64,000 nt of DNA from Photobacterium sp. GB-56 (GTDB lineage: Bacteria; Pseudomonadota; Gammaproteobacteria; Enterobacterales; Vibrionaceae), in the NCBI RefSeq assembly GCF_003026105.1, contig NZ_PYNW01000003.1:1-64000 (forward strand), in the 5' to 3' direction. Shown one piece after another: positions 43,068 to 53,663 of the stretch (within the stretch, counting starts at the first letter, position 1; each line of letters starts with the position of its first letter). The notes below the pieces were generated by a model that was given only the letters and a program-made list of their open reading frames with translations, did no database searches and had not been told where the DNA came from. The translations under genes were made by a program, and so were the position numbers.

Positions 43068-43958
43068 TTATTTATGTAGTGAATCCCAATCAGAGAAATA
43101 ATGAATTAAATAGTCTATTGCTAAGCGAGCACGGACAGGAAGAAAACGTTGGTTTTGATATACGATCCAACTGCTATTACCTTTACCCCAAAAATCTTGC
43201 AGTATCGGAATAAGCGAACCTGAATCTAACCCTTTCGCTAGGCTACTTTTAGGCATGTACGCGATGCCTAGCCCTTCTTCGCATGCCGAGATAACAGCAT
43301 TAGAGTTATTGCTTTTCCATCGACCGTGAACACGGGTATTAATTGTGTTGCCATCTTTTTCAAAGAGCCAGTGGTCATTATTGGCAATAATACAGCTATG
43401 TTGTTTCAATTGGCTAGGGTGAGTAGGCTCTCCATAACGGGCTAAATAGTCTTGGCTGGCAACCGCAGCCATAGGGCGATCAACGAGTTTTCTCGCGACT
43501 AAACCTGAATCTTTTAGTGCCCCATAACGGATCGCAAAGTCGATACCATCTTCGATAAAATTCACCATACGAGAGTTAAAATCCATCTCGATAGTAAGAT
43601 CAGGGTAAGACTTCGCGAATGCCATTAGCGCTGGAGCGACATGCTCTTCGGCAAATGCACCGGCAGCGCTGACACGTAATGTTCCACTCAGTGTAATTTG
43701 CTGTGTGTTTACGCTTTCGCTGGCTTGTTGTAACCCATTTACCAGTCCTCTGCATTGTTGATAATACAATTGTCCAGCATCGGTTACATTGACCTGTCGG
43801 GTTGAGCGAGCTAATAAGGCGACACCTAATCTCTCTTCTAACCTTGAGACTTGTCGGCTAACGTGGCTTGTGCTGCAACCGAGCTGTTTAGCCGCAGAGG
43901 AAAAGCCATGGCTTTCAGCGACTGCAACGAATTCAATGATCCCATCGAAACTATTCAT
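43068..43958 (-). CDS. LysR-family transcriptional regulator
   Basis: A 296-residue protein with a LysR helix-turn-helix (FSSAAKQLGCSTSHVSRQVS, about 18-40) and a substrate domain with IEDGIDFAIRYGALKDSGLV. It belongs to the CrgA/AaeR-like branch by the RSTRQVNVTDAG motif. It starts divergently from a DJ-1/PfpI gene with 110 bp between, so it probably regulates that gene in response to a reactive carbonyl or oxidative signal (inference). Confidence 0.85.
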   Translation of the reverse strand: MNSFDGIIEFVAVAESHGFSSAAKQLGCSTSHVSRQVSRLEERLGVALLARSTRQVNVTDAGQLYYQQCRGLVNGLQQASESVNTQQITLSGTLRVSAAGAFAEEHVAPALMAFAKSYPDLTIEMDFNSRMVNFIEDGIDFAIRYGALKDSGLVARKLVDRPMAAVASQDYLARYGEPTHPSQLKQHSCIIANNDHWLFEKDGNTINTRVHGRWKSNNSNAVISACEEGLGIAYMPKSSLAKGLDSGSLIPILQDFWGKGNSSWIVYQNQRFLPVRARLAIDYLIHYFSDWDSLHK

Positions 43959-44068
43959 AGACCTTTATCTTTGCTATTTAACAACAATGATTTGCCAATT
44001 TTCTATATTATCAGCCATATTGAATTGAATTAACATGTTTTTGAACTCAATCATTGAAGGAAAAGACA

Positions 44069-44740
44069 ATGAAAAGGATCCTGATCCCTGTAACGAATCA
44101 TGCAACTCTGGGCGATACTGACCAAGCGAATGGCACTTACTCACCAGAGATAACGCACGTTATTCATGAGCTGACTGCCGCTGGTTTTGACTATGACATC
44201 GCATCGATTAAAGGGGGTAAAGCGCCACTTTATGGTACGGATATCGAAGGTGATGAGGTAAACCGCATTGTGTTGGCGGATGATAATTTTCAGAACCGAA
44301 TCAATAATACGATCCCCGTCTCGCAAGTGAATATTGATGAGTACGATGCGGTATTTTATCCAGGTGGCTTTGGTCTTTTATCTGATCTTTCCACCAATAC
44401 TGATTTTGCGCAATTAGCTGCAAAACATTACGAAAACGGTGGCGTTATAGCGGCGGTATGTCATGGCCCAGCGGCATTGCTTCCTATTACATTAAGTAAT
44501 GGTGACAGCCTACTTGCATCTATATCGGTAACGGGCTTTACACGTGAAGAAGAAATCGATTTCGGTACGATTACGCATATTCCATTCTTACTGGAAGAAG
44601 CGCTTTCAAGAAAGGCGGCGCGCTTTAGTAAAGTACAGCCTTGGCAAGAACTGGTTATCGTTGATAAACGAGTGATTACTGGCCAAAACCCGACTAGTGC
44701 TCACGGTGTTGGTAAGGCGTTAGTGACATCACTGACGTAA
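44069..44740 (+). CDS. DJ-1/PfpI family protein (HchA/glutamine amidotransferase-like)
   Basis: ATG at 44069 is chosen because GAAGGA lies seven to ten bases upstream; the frame extends to a TTG at 44054. A 223-residue protein of the ThiJ/PfpI superfamily. The nucleophile elbow is AVCHGPAALLP with the reactive Cys, and YDAVFYPGGFGLLSDL carries the acidic partner region. C-terminal TGQNPTSAHGVGKAL is typical of the KDO/HchA-like glyoxalase III group. Likely roles are methylglyoxal removal or protein deglycation in the cytoplasm. A LysR gene is divergent. Confidence 0.85.
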   Translation: MKRILIPVTNHATLGDTDQANGTYSPEITHVIHELTAAGFDYDIASIKGGKAPLYGTDIEGDEVNRIVLADDNFQNRINNTIPVSQVNIDEYDAVFYPGGFGLLSDLSTNTDFAQLAAKHYENGGVIAAVCHGPAALLPITLSNGDSLLASISVTGFTREEEIDFGTITHIPFLLEEALSRKAARFSKVQPWQELVIVDKRVITGQNPTSAHGVGKALVTSLT

Positions 44741-44839
44741 TTAGATTGTTGATAGGGTTTAACAAGTATCTGATTTTAAATAGCGCAGTGGTTTGAGTTA
44801 TTGACTAACATGATATTTTGTATCGGTGCTGCTAAATAT

Positions 44840-44899
44840 CATAGCCTAGTAATATTTGCCCTATCATGGGATGCAAACATTACTGGGCTATGCTTTTTA
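44840..44899 (+). terminator. Terminator between the DJ-1 gene and cytochrome b gene
   Basis: CATAGCCTAGTAAT pairs imperfectly with ATTACTGGGCTATG, with inner TTTGC/GCAAA pairing, followed by CTTTTTATTT. Confidence 0.7.
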
Positions 44900-44919
44900 T
44901 TTATAAAGTGGGTTTAAAA

Positions 44920-45492
44920 TTAAGCGAATTTTTTACGTTCAATAAAGAAGTGAAGCAGTGCCATACCACCATGACCAATTAAGTATGCTTCAATTAAACC
45001 TGTCAGAGATTTATGGATCTCTCTCACATCGTTAGCATAAGGTGAGTGACTTAACCACAGCGCCAGCCATATCAGTGCTGCGGCTTCAATTAAGATCAAC
45101 GCGCCAATACCTAATCCTTGAATAATATTCCCTAAGCCTTTTTCTCTTGGCTCGGGTAATTTACCGTGGCGTAGTTGTCTTAAGTCATCGAATAAAACGG
45201 CATTGTCACCAAAAAGGTAAGGGAAAAATTGACGAAATGATTGTTTAACTAACATGTAGCTAATCATTGCGAGTGTGACGACAACGGTCAATATGCCAAG
45301 AATAATATGTACCCATAAGAAGAGGGTAGAGAAAACGCCACTTTCGATTTCACCGGCATGGGTCATGTGCACTAAATTACTATTTAAGATCTGTAAGATC
45401 ACTAAAGCGGCTAATGAAGTATGAATATGGCGCAGCCCCGTATTGGGAAAGTAATGTTTGATGTAGCGCCAAAAAGAATGAAGTAGCGGCAT
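44920..45492 (-). CDS. Cytochrome b561-like membrane protein
   Basis: A 190-residue protein with about four membrane helices. Possible haem-ligand histidines are in RHIHTSLAAL, LWVHIILGIL, EIHKSLTGLIEAYLIGHGG and MALLHFF. This layout fits prokaryotic diheme cytochrome b561/Ni-Fe hydrogenase b-type subunits, which pass electrons between quinol and periplasmic partners. It is divergent from the MOSC-reductase fusion gene with 217 bp between, but no partner protein is adjacent. The electron donor and acceptor are unknown. Confidence 0.75.
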   Translation of the reverse strand: MPLLHSFWRYIKHYFPNTGLRHIHTSLAALVILQILNSNLVHMTHAGEIESGVFSTLFLWVHIILGILTVVVTLAMISYMLVKQSFRQFFPYLFGDNAVLFDDLRQLRHGKLPEPREKGLGNIIQGLGIGALILIEAAALIWLALWLSHSPYANDVREIHKSLTGLIEAYLIGHGGMALLHFFIERKKFA

Positions 45493-45709
45493 AGTGAACC
45501 TTAATCAGTGGTATAAGAATGATATGATAGATATAGGAAATTTAGCATAAAGGAATAAAATAAGCAGATAGAAAGTAGATTAAAACTTGTAAAGTAAATA
45601 TTCATTTTTAATGCGTAAATAGCCAAAAATGTTCGATAGATTTCTTTTTTAGCCCTGTTAATACAGTGTTACACTATTGCTGCCAATACATATTGTCATG
45701 GAGAGAGTA

Positions 45710-47542
45710 GTGAGCACACTTTCAGATACACCACAATTATCCCAATTAAATGTCTTTCCCGTAAAATCAATAGCAGGCATCAGCCAATCCAAAGTTTGGG
45801 TCGAAAAACAGGGGATCAGTTTTGATCGTCGTTTCATGGTTGCGACCCTATCAGGCGATATGATCACGGCACGTAAATCTCCCAAGATGGTAAAAGTGAA
45901 AGCGGCACTAATTGCCGATGGCATTGTATTGAGTTACGAAGATAAAGCCTGTTTAGTATTGATGTATGCTCAATTTGATATGGCTGAAGCGTCCTCAACT
46001 GTGTGGGGAGATACATTCATCGCCTATACCACGACGGAGCAAGCGAATTCATGGTTTAGTGATGTGCTAGGGCAACCCGTTCAGTTGTTGTTTACGGGTG
46101 AGCAATCAAATCGTCTTCGTCCTAAAATTAGTCAAAATGTGAGTTTTGCTGATGGTTATCCGTTATTAGTGATTAGTGAAGCCTCGCTCCAAGCGCTTAA
46201 TGCGCGTAGTAGTGAACACCACACCATGGATCAGTTTAGAACCAATTTAGTGGTGAGTAATACGGAAGCGTTCGCAGAAGACGGTTGGAAACGTATTCGG
46301 ATTGGTGAAGTAGAGTTTGAAGCGGTCAAACCTTGTGCTCGATGCATTTTAACTACGGTCAATCCTAAATCAGCAACGTTTAGCGAAAGTAAAGAGCCGT
46401 TGGTTACGATGGCAAAATTCCGCGCAGATGAAACGGGTAATGTCTATTTCGGACAAAATCTTGTGGCACTTAATGAAGGTATTATTTCTGTTGGTGACAC
46501 CATTGAAATATTAGAAACGAAACCGAAAGAAATATATCCAGATAATAGTGAACAAAAATTACAGCTTACGTGTGTCGAGCGTGAAGATATCGCGCAAGAT
46601 TTCACTACATTTTGGCTAGAATCTCATCAAGAAAACCAAGCGTTACCGACTTATTTACCGGGGCAACATTTACCGATTCAGTTAGAAGTGAATGGTGAAT
46701 ATATTTCTCGTCGCTATACATTATCTTCTAGCCCATCACGTCCTGGGCGTTATGCAATATCAGTAAAACGAGTTAATGACGGTCGCATCTCTAATTGGTT
46801 ACATGAGCATTTTCAAGTCGGTGATACATTGGTGTCTGAATCGCCGAGTGGTGATTTTCACCTAGGGGTACATACGGATAAATTATTATTGCTCTCGGGG
46901 GGGAGTGGTGTAACGCCAATGATGTCGATGCTACGATATTTATCCGATCATGATTTAGTGCGTGATGTAGTGTTTTATCATCAATGCCGTACTGAAGCTG
47001 ATATTCCTTATTTAGAGGAATTACGCGCAATAGAAGAGAAGCATCCTTCTCTTGATTTACGTATCGTATTAACGCAACCCAAACGCGACTGGCAAGGTGA
47101 ATCTGGACGACTAAGCATTGGTCATTTAGCCATGATGAGTGATTTAGATAAACGTCAGGTATTTGTTTGTGGTCCTGATGCCTTTATGTCGTCGGCGAAA
47201 AAGTTATTGCTCAATATGGGCATGGCAGCTTCTCGTTATCACCAAGAAGCGTTTGGGCCTGTACGTCATGCACTCGAAGAAAAAAAGACGGTCGAATTAT
47301 CAATTGATGGACAGCTTTTCCAAGGGAATAACCAAGCGACGTTATTAGAGCAAGCAGAAACGGCTGGTATTAAGATGGATTATAGCTGTCGTGCTGGTTT
47401 TTGTGGGGTTTGTAAGGTCACAGTGAAATCTGGAGAGGTAGAACAACCAGAGGTTCCAGCACTTTCATCGCAAGAGCGTGCTGAAGGAAAAGTGCTAGCA
47501 TGTTGCTGTGTGCCTAGAAGTGATCTAGAAATCATTAAATAG
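45710..47542 (+). CDS. MOSC domain - ferredoxin reductase - 2Fe-2S fusion (YcbX-Hcr hybrid)
   Basis: GTG at 45710 is chosen (GGAGAG about four bases upstream); frames extend to ATG 45698 and TTG 45677. About 610 residues. Residues about 5-270 are a MOSC_N plus MOSC domain with the molybdenum-ligand cysteine region KPCARCILTTVNPKSATF. About 280-500 form an FNR-type reductase: RRYTLSSSPS for FAD and LLLLSGGSGVTPMMSML for NAD(P)H. The C-terminus is a plant-type 2Fe-2S ferredoxin with CRAGFCGVCK and the last Cys in VLACCC. E. coli splits these functions between YcbX (amidoxime reduction) and Hcr (Hcp reductase). It may reduce N-hydroxylated compounds with NAD(P)H directly, or feed Hcp. Confidence 0.88.
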   Translation: MSTLSDTPQLSQLNVFPVKSIAGISQSKVWVEKQGISFDRRFMVATLSGDMITARKSPKMVKVKAALIADGIVLSYEDKACLVLMYAQFDMAEASSTVWGDTFIAYTTTEQANSWFSDVLGQPVQLLFTGEQSNRLRPKISQNVSFADGYPLLVISEASLQALNARSSEHHTMDQFRTNLVVSNTEAFAEDGWKRIRIGEVEFEAVKPCARCILTTVNPKSATFSESKEPLVTMAKFRADETGNVYFGQNLVALNEGIISVGDTIEILETKPKEIYPDNSEQKLQLTCVEREDIAQDFTTFWLESHQENQALPTYLPGQHLPIQLEVNGEYISRRYTLSSSPSRPGRYAISVKRVNDGRISNWLHEHFQVGDTLVSESPSGDFHLGVHTDKLLLLSGGSGVTPMMSMLRYLSDHDLVRDVVFYHQCRTEADIPYLEELRAIEEKHPSLDLRIVLTQPKRDWQGESGRLSIGHLAMMSDLDKRQVFVCGPDAFMSSAKKLLLNMGMAASRYHQEAFGPVRHALEEKKTVELSIDGQLFQGNNQATLLEQAETAGIKMDYSCRAGFCGVCKVTVKSGEVEQPEVPALSSQERAEGKVLACCCVPRSDLEIIK

Positions 47543-47842
47543 TGAGCTACAGGTAATTTAGGAGGCGATGTCGATGATTATAAGTCAAGGTGATATTGAT
47601 AAATCATCGCTTACCTTAAAACGTTGACGGGTGAATACAAAGGTCAACAATTGCAATAACTTTGTTATTTAGATGGCTTCTTATGTACTTTCAACTGGAA
47701 GGTAAGCATAGAAGCCATTTTTTATATATTCAAAATAAAAAGTTGGTTTGAAAGAATATTATTTTGAGTTCTATTGCTGAAAAGGTTTTAAATGTGGAGT
47801 ATGCTGCTCGCGCAAACGATTACAATAGAGTAAGGATCTCGT
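47543..47842 (+). terminator. Intergenic region with terminator of the MOSC fusion gene
   Basis: ATGGCTTCTTATG and CATAGAAGCCAT (47673-47718) pair and are followed by a T-run, about 130 bp after the stop. The remainder is the promoter region of the nucleotidase gene. A 19-codon frame at 47570-47629 lacks support. Confidence 0.75.
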
Positions 47843-49828
47843 ATGTTTAGCAAACCTCTTATCGCACTTTCTATCACTTTAGCTATTTCAGGGTGTGCAA
47901 CAACGCCTATCGTTCAACACCAACCTTTTACGCTAACGGTCGCACATATTAATGATACCCACTCTAATTTTGACCCCGTAAAATCGAGTTTTAAAGCTGA
48001 CGATACCAAAGTTTATAACGAGTTTGGTGGCTATCCTCGCCTGCAAACGATGGCGAAAGAATATAAAGCTGAAGCTAAAAAAGATAATCAAAGCTTACTA
48101 TTCTTACACGGTGGAGATGCTTGGCAAGGTAGTGCTTACTTTAAGCTAAACCATGGGGCAATGAATGCTGACATGCTAAGCAAAATGGGCTTAGATGCAA
48201 TGGCATTAGGTAACCATGAATTTGATTTAAATAATAAAAAATTAAATGCTTTTATCGGTAGTGTTAATTTCCCTGTGCTTGCAGCTAACGTAGATGCTAG
48301 CCAAGATGCTGATTTGAAAGATCAAACTAACTTACGCCCTTACCAAATTTTTGCTTTTGATGGCAATAACAAGACAGTCGTTAAAGATATTAACCACTTA
48401 CCTAAAGATAAAAATCTTGTTGCGGTATTTGGTATTGCCTTAGATAACATGGCAAATATTGCACCTAATACGGGTGATGTGAAATTTTACGATATGGTGA
48501 AAACGGCACAAGCCACCGTCGATATGCTAAAGAGCAAGGGGATTGATAATATTATTGCGCTCACGCATATCGGTAATGCAGTAGATCTTGATGTTGCGTC
48601 AAAAGTTAACGGTATTGATCTTATTGTTGGCGGTCACTCACATACGTTATTAGGTGACTTTGCTGACTTGGGTTTAAACAATAATGGTATATATGCCCAA
48701 ATGGTGAAGAACCCAAATGGTACAACGGAAACATGTGTTGTTCAGGCGGGTGAGTATGCTCAAGCGATTGGCCGAGTAAATGTAAGCTTTGATGCGAACG
48801 GTGACGTGGTGAAGTGTGCAGGTCACAATACCTTATTGAGTAACGATGAGTTCTACCATCATGCCGATCGTAAACAAAGCGATATGTTTACCCCTGTACA
48901 AACGGCAATCGTTGAAAAATTCATCGACAATCATGAAAAAATCACGATCACAGATGAAGATGTTTTATTACGCCAACGTATTGATACTAAATACAAACCA
49001 GCAGTAGATAAAGCGTACGGTAAAACTATTGCTCAAGTGCCGGTAGAAATTAAACATGAACGACGTCCTGGCGATCGTGGCACAGATAAGCATGGCTCAG
49101 ATGTCGCGCCTATTATAGCTGAAGGCCAATATTACTGGGCGAATGAGCCTCAAGTTCAAAAAGTAACGGGCATGAAAGTGGACTTTGCCTTGATCGGAGC
49201 GGGCGGCATTCGTACCAATATTGAGGCGGGTGAATACCGTGAAGGTAATGTGTCATTAGAGCTTTTACCGTTCTCAAACTTTATGTCTGTAGTACCACTT
49301 AAAGGTGCTGTGATTAAACAGTTATTACAACAAACGGTTTCTGCAACGCTGCCTGAAGGCGCTCATGCGGGTAAATTCCCTTATGGCGGTCATATTCGTT
49401 ATAGCTTTACCGAAACAGCAGCAAATAAAGCAGGCAAGCTTAATAATGTTGAGGTGATGACTGGCACAGAAAAGAACCCAATTTGGACGCCAATTCAAGA
49501 TAATAAAACCTACAATGTTGCAGTAAATAATTATAACGCAACGGGTAATGATGGTTGGACACCTGTTTATCAAGCGCAAAAGGATCACTCTGGACGTGTC
49601 GATTTAGCCTATGTTGATGGCAAGTTAACAGGCTTTAAGGTTAAGAACATTGAAAAAGTAGGCGACAAGTACCAAGTGAATTACCAAGGAGCTGCGCCAA
49701 ACTGTAAAGCCGCCAATATGCGCTGTAATACAGATGCTCAAGCTGTGATTGATTATATCCAGCAAAGTCGTCCTAACCTTGTACCGTTAAGTTATGAAGT
49801 TGTTACGCTAGATCGCGTACAAAAATAA
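47843..49828 (+). CDS. Lipoprotein 5'-nucleotidase / UDP-sugar hydrolase (UshA/NadN type)
   Basis: A 661-residue protein starting at ATG 47843 with AAGGA seven bases upstream. The signal peptide ends in a lipobox (AISGC). The calcineurin-type phosphoesterase domain carries the metal motifs VAHINDTHSNF, FLHGGDAWQGS, LGNHEFDL and GGHSHT. The C-terminal 5'-nucleotidase domain has IGAGGIRTNIEAGEY and NNYNATGNDGW. It hydrolyses nucleotides, UDP-sugars or NAD in the periplasm for salvage. It resembles the lipoprotein nucleotidases of Vibrio. A GCGCCCTAC/GTAGGGTGC terminator follows. NAD versus AMP preference is not decided by sequence. Confidence 0.88.
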   Translation: MFSKPLIALSITLAISGCATTPIVQHQPFTLTVAHINDTHSNFDPVKSSFKADDTKVYNEFGGYPRLQTMAKEYKAEAKKDNQSLLFLHGGDAWQGSAYFKLNHGAMNADMLSKMGLDAMALGNHEFDLNNKKLNAFIGSVNFPVLAANVDASQDADLKDQTNLRPYQIFAFDGNNKTVVKDINHLPKDKNLVAVFGIALDNMANIAPNTGDVKFYDMVKTAQATVDMLKSKGIDNIIALTHIGNAVDLDVASKVNGIDLIVGGHSHTLLGDFADLGLNNNGIYAQMVKNPNGTTETCVVQAGEYAQAIGRVNVSFDANGDVVKCAGHNTLLSNDEFYHHADRKQSDMFTPVQTAIVEKFIDNHEKITITDEDVLLRQRIDTKYKPAVDKAYGKTIAQVPVEIKHERRPGDRGTDKHGSDVAPIIAEGQYYWANEPQVQKVTGMKVDFALIGAGGIRTNIEAGEYREGNVSLELLPFSNFMSVVPLKGAVIKQLLQQTVSATLPEGAHAGKFPYGGHIRYSFTETAANKAGKLNNVEVMTGTEKNPIWTPIQDNKTYNVAVNNYNATGNDGWTPVYQAQKDHSGRVDLAYVDGKLTGFKVKNIEKVGDKYQVNYQGAAPNCKAANMRCNTDAQAVIDYIQQSRPNLVPLSYEVVTLDRVQK

Positions 49829-49857
49829 ACCTTTGCGGTTTTAGGTAAATAAAGTAG

Positions 49858-49905
49858 GCGCCCTACAGGTGATTAATAAAAGCGGTAGGGTGCTTTTTAT
49901 TTTTT
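49858..49905 (+). terminator. Terminator of the nucleotidase gene
   Basis: GCGCCCTAC pairs with GTAGGGTGC (one G-T pair) and is followed by a long T-rich tract. Confidence 0.85.
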
Positions 49906-50462
<557 letters not shown>

Positions 50463-50485
50463 TTCTTTTCTACGTTAAAAGTTTA

Positions 50486-50514
50486 AAAAATGCCGACATT
50501 ATGTCGGCATTTTT
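50486..50514 (+). terminator. Terminator of cspA
   Basis: AAAATGCCGACAT and ATGTCGGCATTTT form a compact stem followed by a T-run. Confidence 0.9.
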
Positions 50515-50673
50515 GTATCTGTTATTCAACATTACGTATCTAAGAATCTCTACTATATCTCTCTACTTACCACTATTTCGTCTTTCGTTATTTTATTTTG
50601 AACGAAACTGTTTGAGTCAGCTATCTTGCTTCAATACACTTAACGTTCGTTTTTAGTATTTTGGGTGCAATGG

Positions 50674-51342
50674 ATGCAATCAGAATCATCTCAAAATCAC
50701 ATTGATATATTAGCCTTTAATCAATTGCGTTCAGGCTTTGAATCGCATAGTGATTGCTCGCTTTCTGCTTGTATAAAACAAGGGCAACACCTTGCAATAT
50801 CTGGCGTTTCTGGTTGTGGTAAGAGCAGCTTGCTACAAGTGATTGCTGGGCTTAAAGCTCCTCAGTTAGGTACTGTTACCTTCAATAAACAATTGATTGA
50901 TGTAAAAGCATTCAACTTTTGGCGTCAAAACATTTGTTACTTGCCACAACAAGCCGTTATGGGCGGAGAATGTGTACGTGATGTCTTACATCTTCCTTGG
51001 CGTTTAAAAGCCATTACTCATTTTCCTGTACCTAGCGATGAGTTGTGTTTATCTGCTTTATCACAAGCGGGTATTACGGTGTTATTAGACAAGCCTATTG
51101 ATACCCTTTCTGGGGGCGAAAAGCAGCGTGTAGCCATCGCTAGAAGCATATTAATGCAGCGCAATGTGTGGTTGATGGATGAGCCCACATCCGCCCTTGA
51201 TCCTTCAGGGCGAGATCGAATTATTCAATTGCTTTCTGAGCTAACAATTATTTGTGTTTCTGTATCACATGATCCTGTTTGGTTAGCAAGTGCAACACAT
51301 GTGCATGCTATGTCGTTAAGTAAGGATGAGTGTAATGTCTGA
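50674..51342 (+). CDS. fetA: ABC transporter ATP-binding protein FetA-type
   Basis: A 222-residue ATPase with Walker A GVSGCGKSSLL, Q-loop CYLPQQAVMG, signature LSGGEKQRVAIARS and Walker B VWLMDEPTSALDP. ATG at 50674 is preferred; GTG at 50665 is an alternative and neither has a strong ribosome binding site. Together with the next gene it matches E. coli FetAB (YbbLM), which affects iron balance and peroxide resistance. The genes overlap by 8 bp, so they are coupled. Confidence 0.85.
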   Translation: MQSESSQNHIDILAFNQLRSGFESHSDCSLSACIKQGQHLAISGVSGCGKSSLLQVIAGLKAPQLGTVTFNKQLIDVKAFNFWRQNICYLPQQAVMGGECVRDVLHLPWRLKAITHFPVPSDELCLSALSQAGITVLLDKPIDTLSGGEKQRVAIARSILMQRNVWLMDEPTSALDPSGRDRIIQLLSELTIICVSVSHDPVWLASATHVHAMSLSKDECNV

Positions 51343-52114
51343 ATCAATCAATAGTACTTTGGATATTCATTGGTTAGCGATGGCGGGCTTCTACCTGTTA
51401 TTACTTATCCCCATGTTCTTGTTTCAGCGTTGGCAATTAGGGTTAAATCGCACTTTAATTAATGGCGTATTACGCATGACACTTCAGTTATCTGTTGTGG
51501 GTATTTATCTTCATACCTTGTTTGGTTTGCAGAGTGTGGCAATAAATATGCTGTGGCTAACAATCATGGCATTAGTGGCAAGCTATACGATTTGTAAACG
51601 GGCAGAGGTGAATGTAAAGCGTGTGTTGCCTGCGGTAATAACAGGGCAGTGTGCTGCATTATTGGTTGCTTTGCCTGTCATGCTGATAGGGGTGATTCAA
51701 GTCGACCCTTGGTGGCAAGCACAGTATATGATCCCAATTGCGGGAATGCTGCTTGGTAATAGCTTAATGGCAAATGTATTAGCCTTATCTCGCTGGGGGA
51801 GCCTATTAAAAGATAACCATCATGAATATCAGTATTACTTGTCATTAGGCGCTCCTGATCCTGCCTTGCCGTTTATACAGACAGCAGTAAAAGCAGCATT
51901 AACTCCCCAATTAGCCGCGATGATGACATTAGGGATTGTCAGTTTACCTGGAATGATGACGGGACAAATTTTAGGTGGAGCGGCACCGCTGGTGGCAGTG
52001 AAATACCAACTAGTGATTATGGTAGCGATTTTTATTTCTGGCGTAATTTCGGTAGCGACTACCTTGAGCATTGTTAGGCGGGTAACATTCAATGCTTATG
52101 GTGAGGTGCAATAA
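51335..52114 (+). CDS. fetB: ABC transporter permease FetB-type (UPF0014/YbbM)
   Basis: ATG at 51335 (MSESINSTLDIHW) has AAGGA eight bases upstream, better than ATG 51326. About 259 residues with about seven membrane helices. Motifs typical of the FetB family are IPIAGMLLGNSLMANVLALS and LPGMMTGQILGGAAP. It forms the membrane part of an exporter with the FetA ATPase, thought to lower cytoplasmic iron. A terminator follows. Confidence 0.88.
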   Translation: MSESINSTLDIHWLAMAGFYLLLLIPMFLFQRWQLGLNRTLINGVLRMTLQLSVVGIYLHTLFGLQSVAINMLWLTIMALVASYTICKRAEVNVKRVLPAVITGQCAALLVALPVMLIGVIQVDPWWQAQYMIPIAGMLLGNSLMANVLALSRWGSLLKDNHHEYQYYLSLGAPDPALPFIQTAVKAALTPQLAAMMTLGIVSLPGMMTGQILGGAAPLVAVKYQLVIMVAIFISGVISVATTLSIVRRVTFNAYGEVQ

Positions 52115-52130
52115 GTACTATTTCCGACAA

Positions 52131-52160
52131 TAAAAAAGCAGCAATTAAGCTGCTTTTTTA
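52131..52160. terminator. Bidirectional terminator fetAB/pdxY
   Basis: AAAAAAGCAGC and GCTGCTTTTTT flank an AATTA loop. The convergent pdxY ends at 52182. Confidence 0.9.
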
Positions 52161-52181
52161 ATTAAGATTGTTAGTGTTCAC

Positions 52182-53039
52182 TTAGTTAATTTCGCTAATC
52201 GGAAAAATTTCACTTGGTGATACAATTTCATCTTGTGCTGCAATGGTTTGTAATTCCCATTCGCCACGTTTATGTGTTTCTTTTAACACTGCGTAGCAGG
52301 CATTGTGCGCATGTTCAAAAGCCTGTTCTGGTGTCCAGTCTTTCAATAGCCCTGCAGTAAATAATGATGAGATCAAATCACCGACACCTACTGGCTGTTT
52401 ATCAAACTTAAGATGCGGACGCTGTGCAAGGAAACAACCCTTTTGCGTTGCTAACATCATCGTAAACTTATCATCAGATATACTGTGTAAGTGCTTAACC
52501 AGTACCATTTTTGGGCCCATTGTTAAGGCTTTTTGACATGCAGTAACAGCATCAGCAAGGTTATGGATTTCCATACCGACAAATTGGCTTAGTTCAAATT
52601 GATTCGGTACGATAGCATCAGCAATAGGCATTACATCATTAATTAGGTATTCAGCAATACCATCGGCAACAATACAGCCTTTTTCTGGGTCACCCATTAC
52701 AGGATCACAGATATAAATCGCATTAGGATTTTGCTGTTTAACTTTTTTCACAGTATCGATAATAGCAAGACATTGCGCTGCACTACCTTGATAGCCTGTC
52801 AATACAGCTTCGCAGTTCTTTAATTGATCAATGCTTTCAATACCTGCAACAAGCTCACTAATATCATCACCAGAGAAAGCTTTGCCCGTCCAACCTTCTT
52901 TATATTGGGTGTGATTAGAAAATTGCACAGTATTAAGCGGCCATACTTCAAATCCCATACGTTGCATAGGAAAAACAGCAGAGCTATTTCCTGCGTGACC
53001 ATACACTACATGTGATTGAATAGATAGAATACCTTTCAT
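52182..53039 (-). CDS. pdxY: Pyridoxal kinase
   Basis: The 285 residues match PdxY. N-terminal [20 protein letters not shown] binds substrate, and VQFSNHTQY is the family loop. ICDPVMGD precedes the ATP site, and [13 protein letters not shown] carries the catalytic Asp. It phosphorylates pyridoxal to pyridoxal 5'-phosphate in the salvage pathway. CGAAG and CTTCG flank the ribosome binding site just before ATG 53039, a small hairpin that could tune translation. Monocistronic. Confidence 0.93.
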   Translation of the reverse strand: MKGILSIQSHVVYGHAGNSSAVFPMQRMGFEVWPLNTVQFSNHTQYKEGWTGKAFSGDDISELVAGIESIDQLKNCEAVLTGYQGSAAQCLAIIDTVKKVKQQNPNAIYICDPVMGDPEKGCIVADGIAEYLINDVMPIADAIVPNQFELSQFVGMEIHNLADAVTACQKALTMGPKMVLVKHLHSISDDKFTMMLATQKGCFLAQRPHLKFDKQPVGVGDLISSLFTAGLLKDWTPEQAFEHAHNACYAVLKETHKRGEWELQTIAAQDEIVSPSEIFPISEIN

Positions 53040-53663
53040 CGAAGTTCCTTATAACCTTCGGTCTCTTTAAGCATACTTTACCCTTGCTTATATAAGAAAC
53101 CTAGTCATTTTATATCGTAATTATTCCTTTCATTTATGCAGATTAAAAAATAGACGATTATTTATATTATTATCGACTTATTTTAGATGAGAGTGTGTTA
53201 TTTATAATTGAAGATTGTTTTATTATAGGTTTTTTCCTCTGTTGTCGTTTGTTTTTTGACCGTTTTATGGTTTTTATAATAAATAAAAAACGATATTTTT
53301 TTATTTAAAAAACAATGAGTAAGGTTTTTATTCAGTGGTTACCCACAGTTTTTTACAAAAAAAAGACATAAAAATATTTACAGAATAAAATTTAGCGTTT
53401 AATGTCTGTCTCGTCTGTTACTCGGACCTCATGTGTCAAAACGTCATTTCTAACATTGTTATTCGTTATTGTTGCAAACGATAGGCGCAATGATCGGCTA
53501 AAAGAAGGGTGATCTTTTAGCTCAGAAGTAGTAGGTCAATGAGTAAAACGATAATTACCGCAATTATTATTAATTGGTGGTTTTAACTATTCGAACTCAA
53601 ATTGATAGCCACAAACAAAACCGCTAATTTAAAGCGCTGTTTGGGCTGAAAGGAAATATAACT
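53040..53663 (+). other. Long structured leader/promoter region of the second cold-shock-like gene
   Basis: About 620 bp without a gene, AT-rich up to 53400. GCTAAAAGA and TCTTTTAGC form a nine-base-pair stem with a seven-base loop at 53497-53521, inside the probable leader. A GAAAGGAAA ribosome binding site precedes ATG 53664. The arrangement resembles cold-shock gene leaders. The first 60 bp carry the pdxY promoter on the other strand. Confidence 0.5.

Noticed and set aside
47570-47629. Nineteen-codon leader peptide after the MOSC fusion gene
   Set aside because: It has no convincing ribosome binding site, attenuator structure or biased codons tied to a downstream gene.
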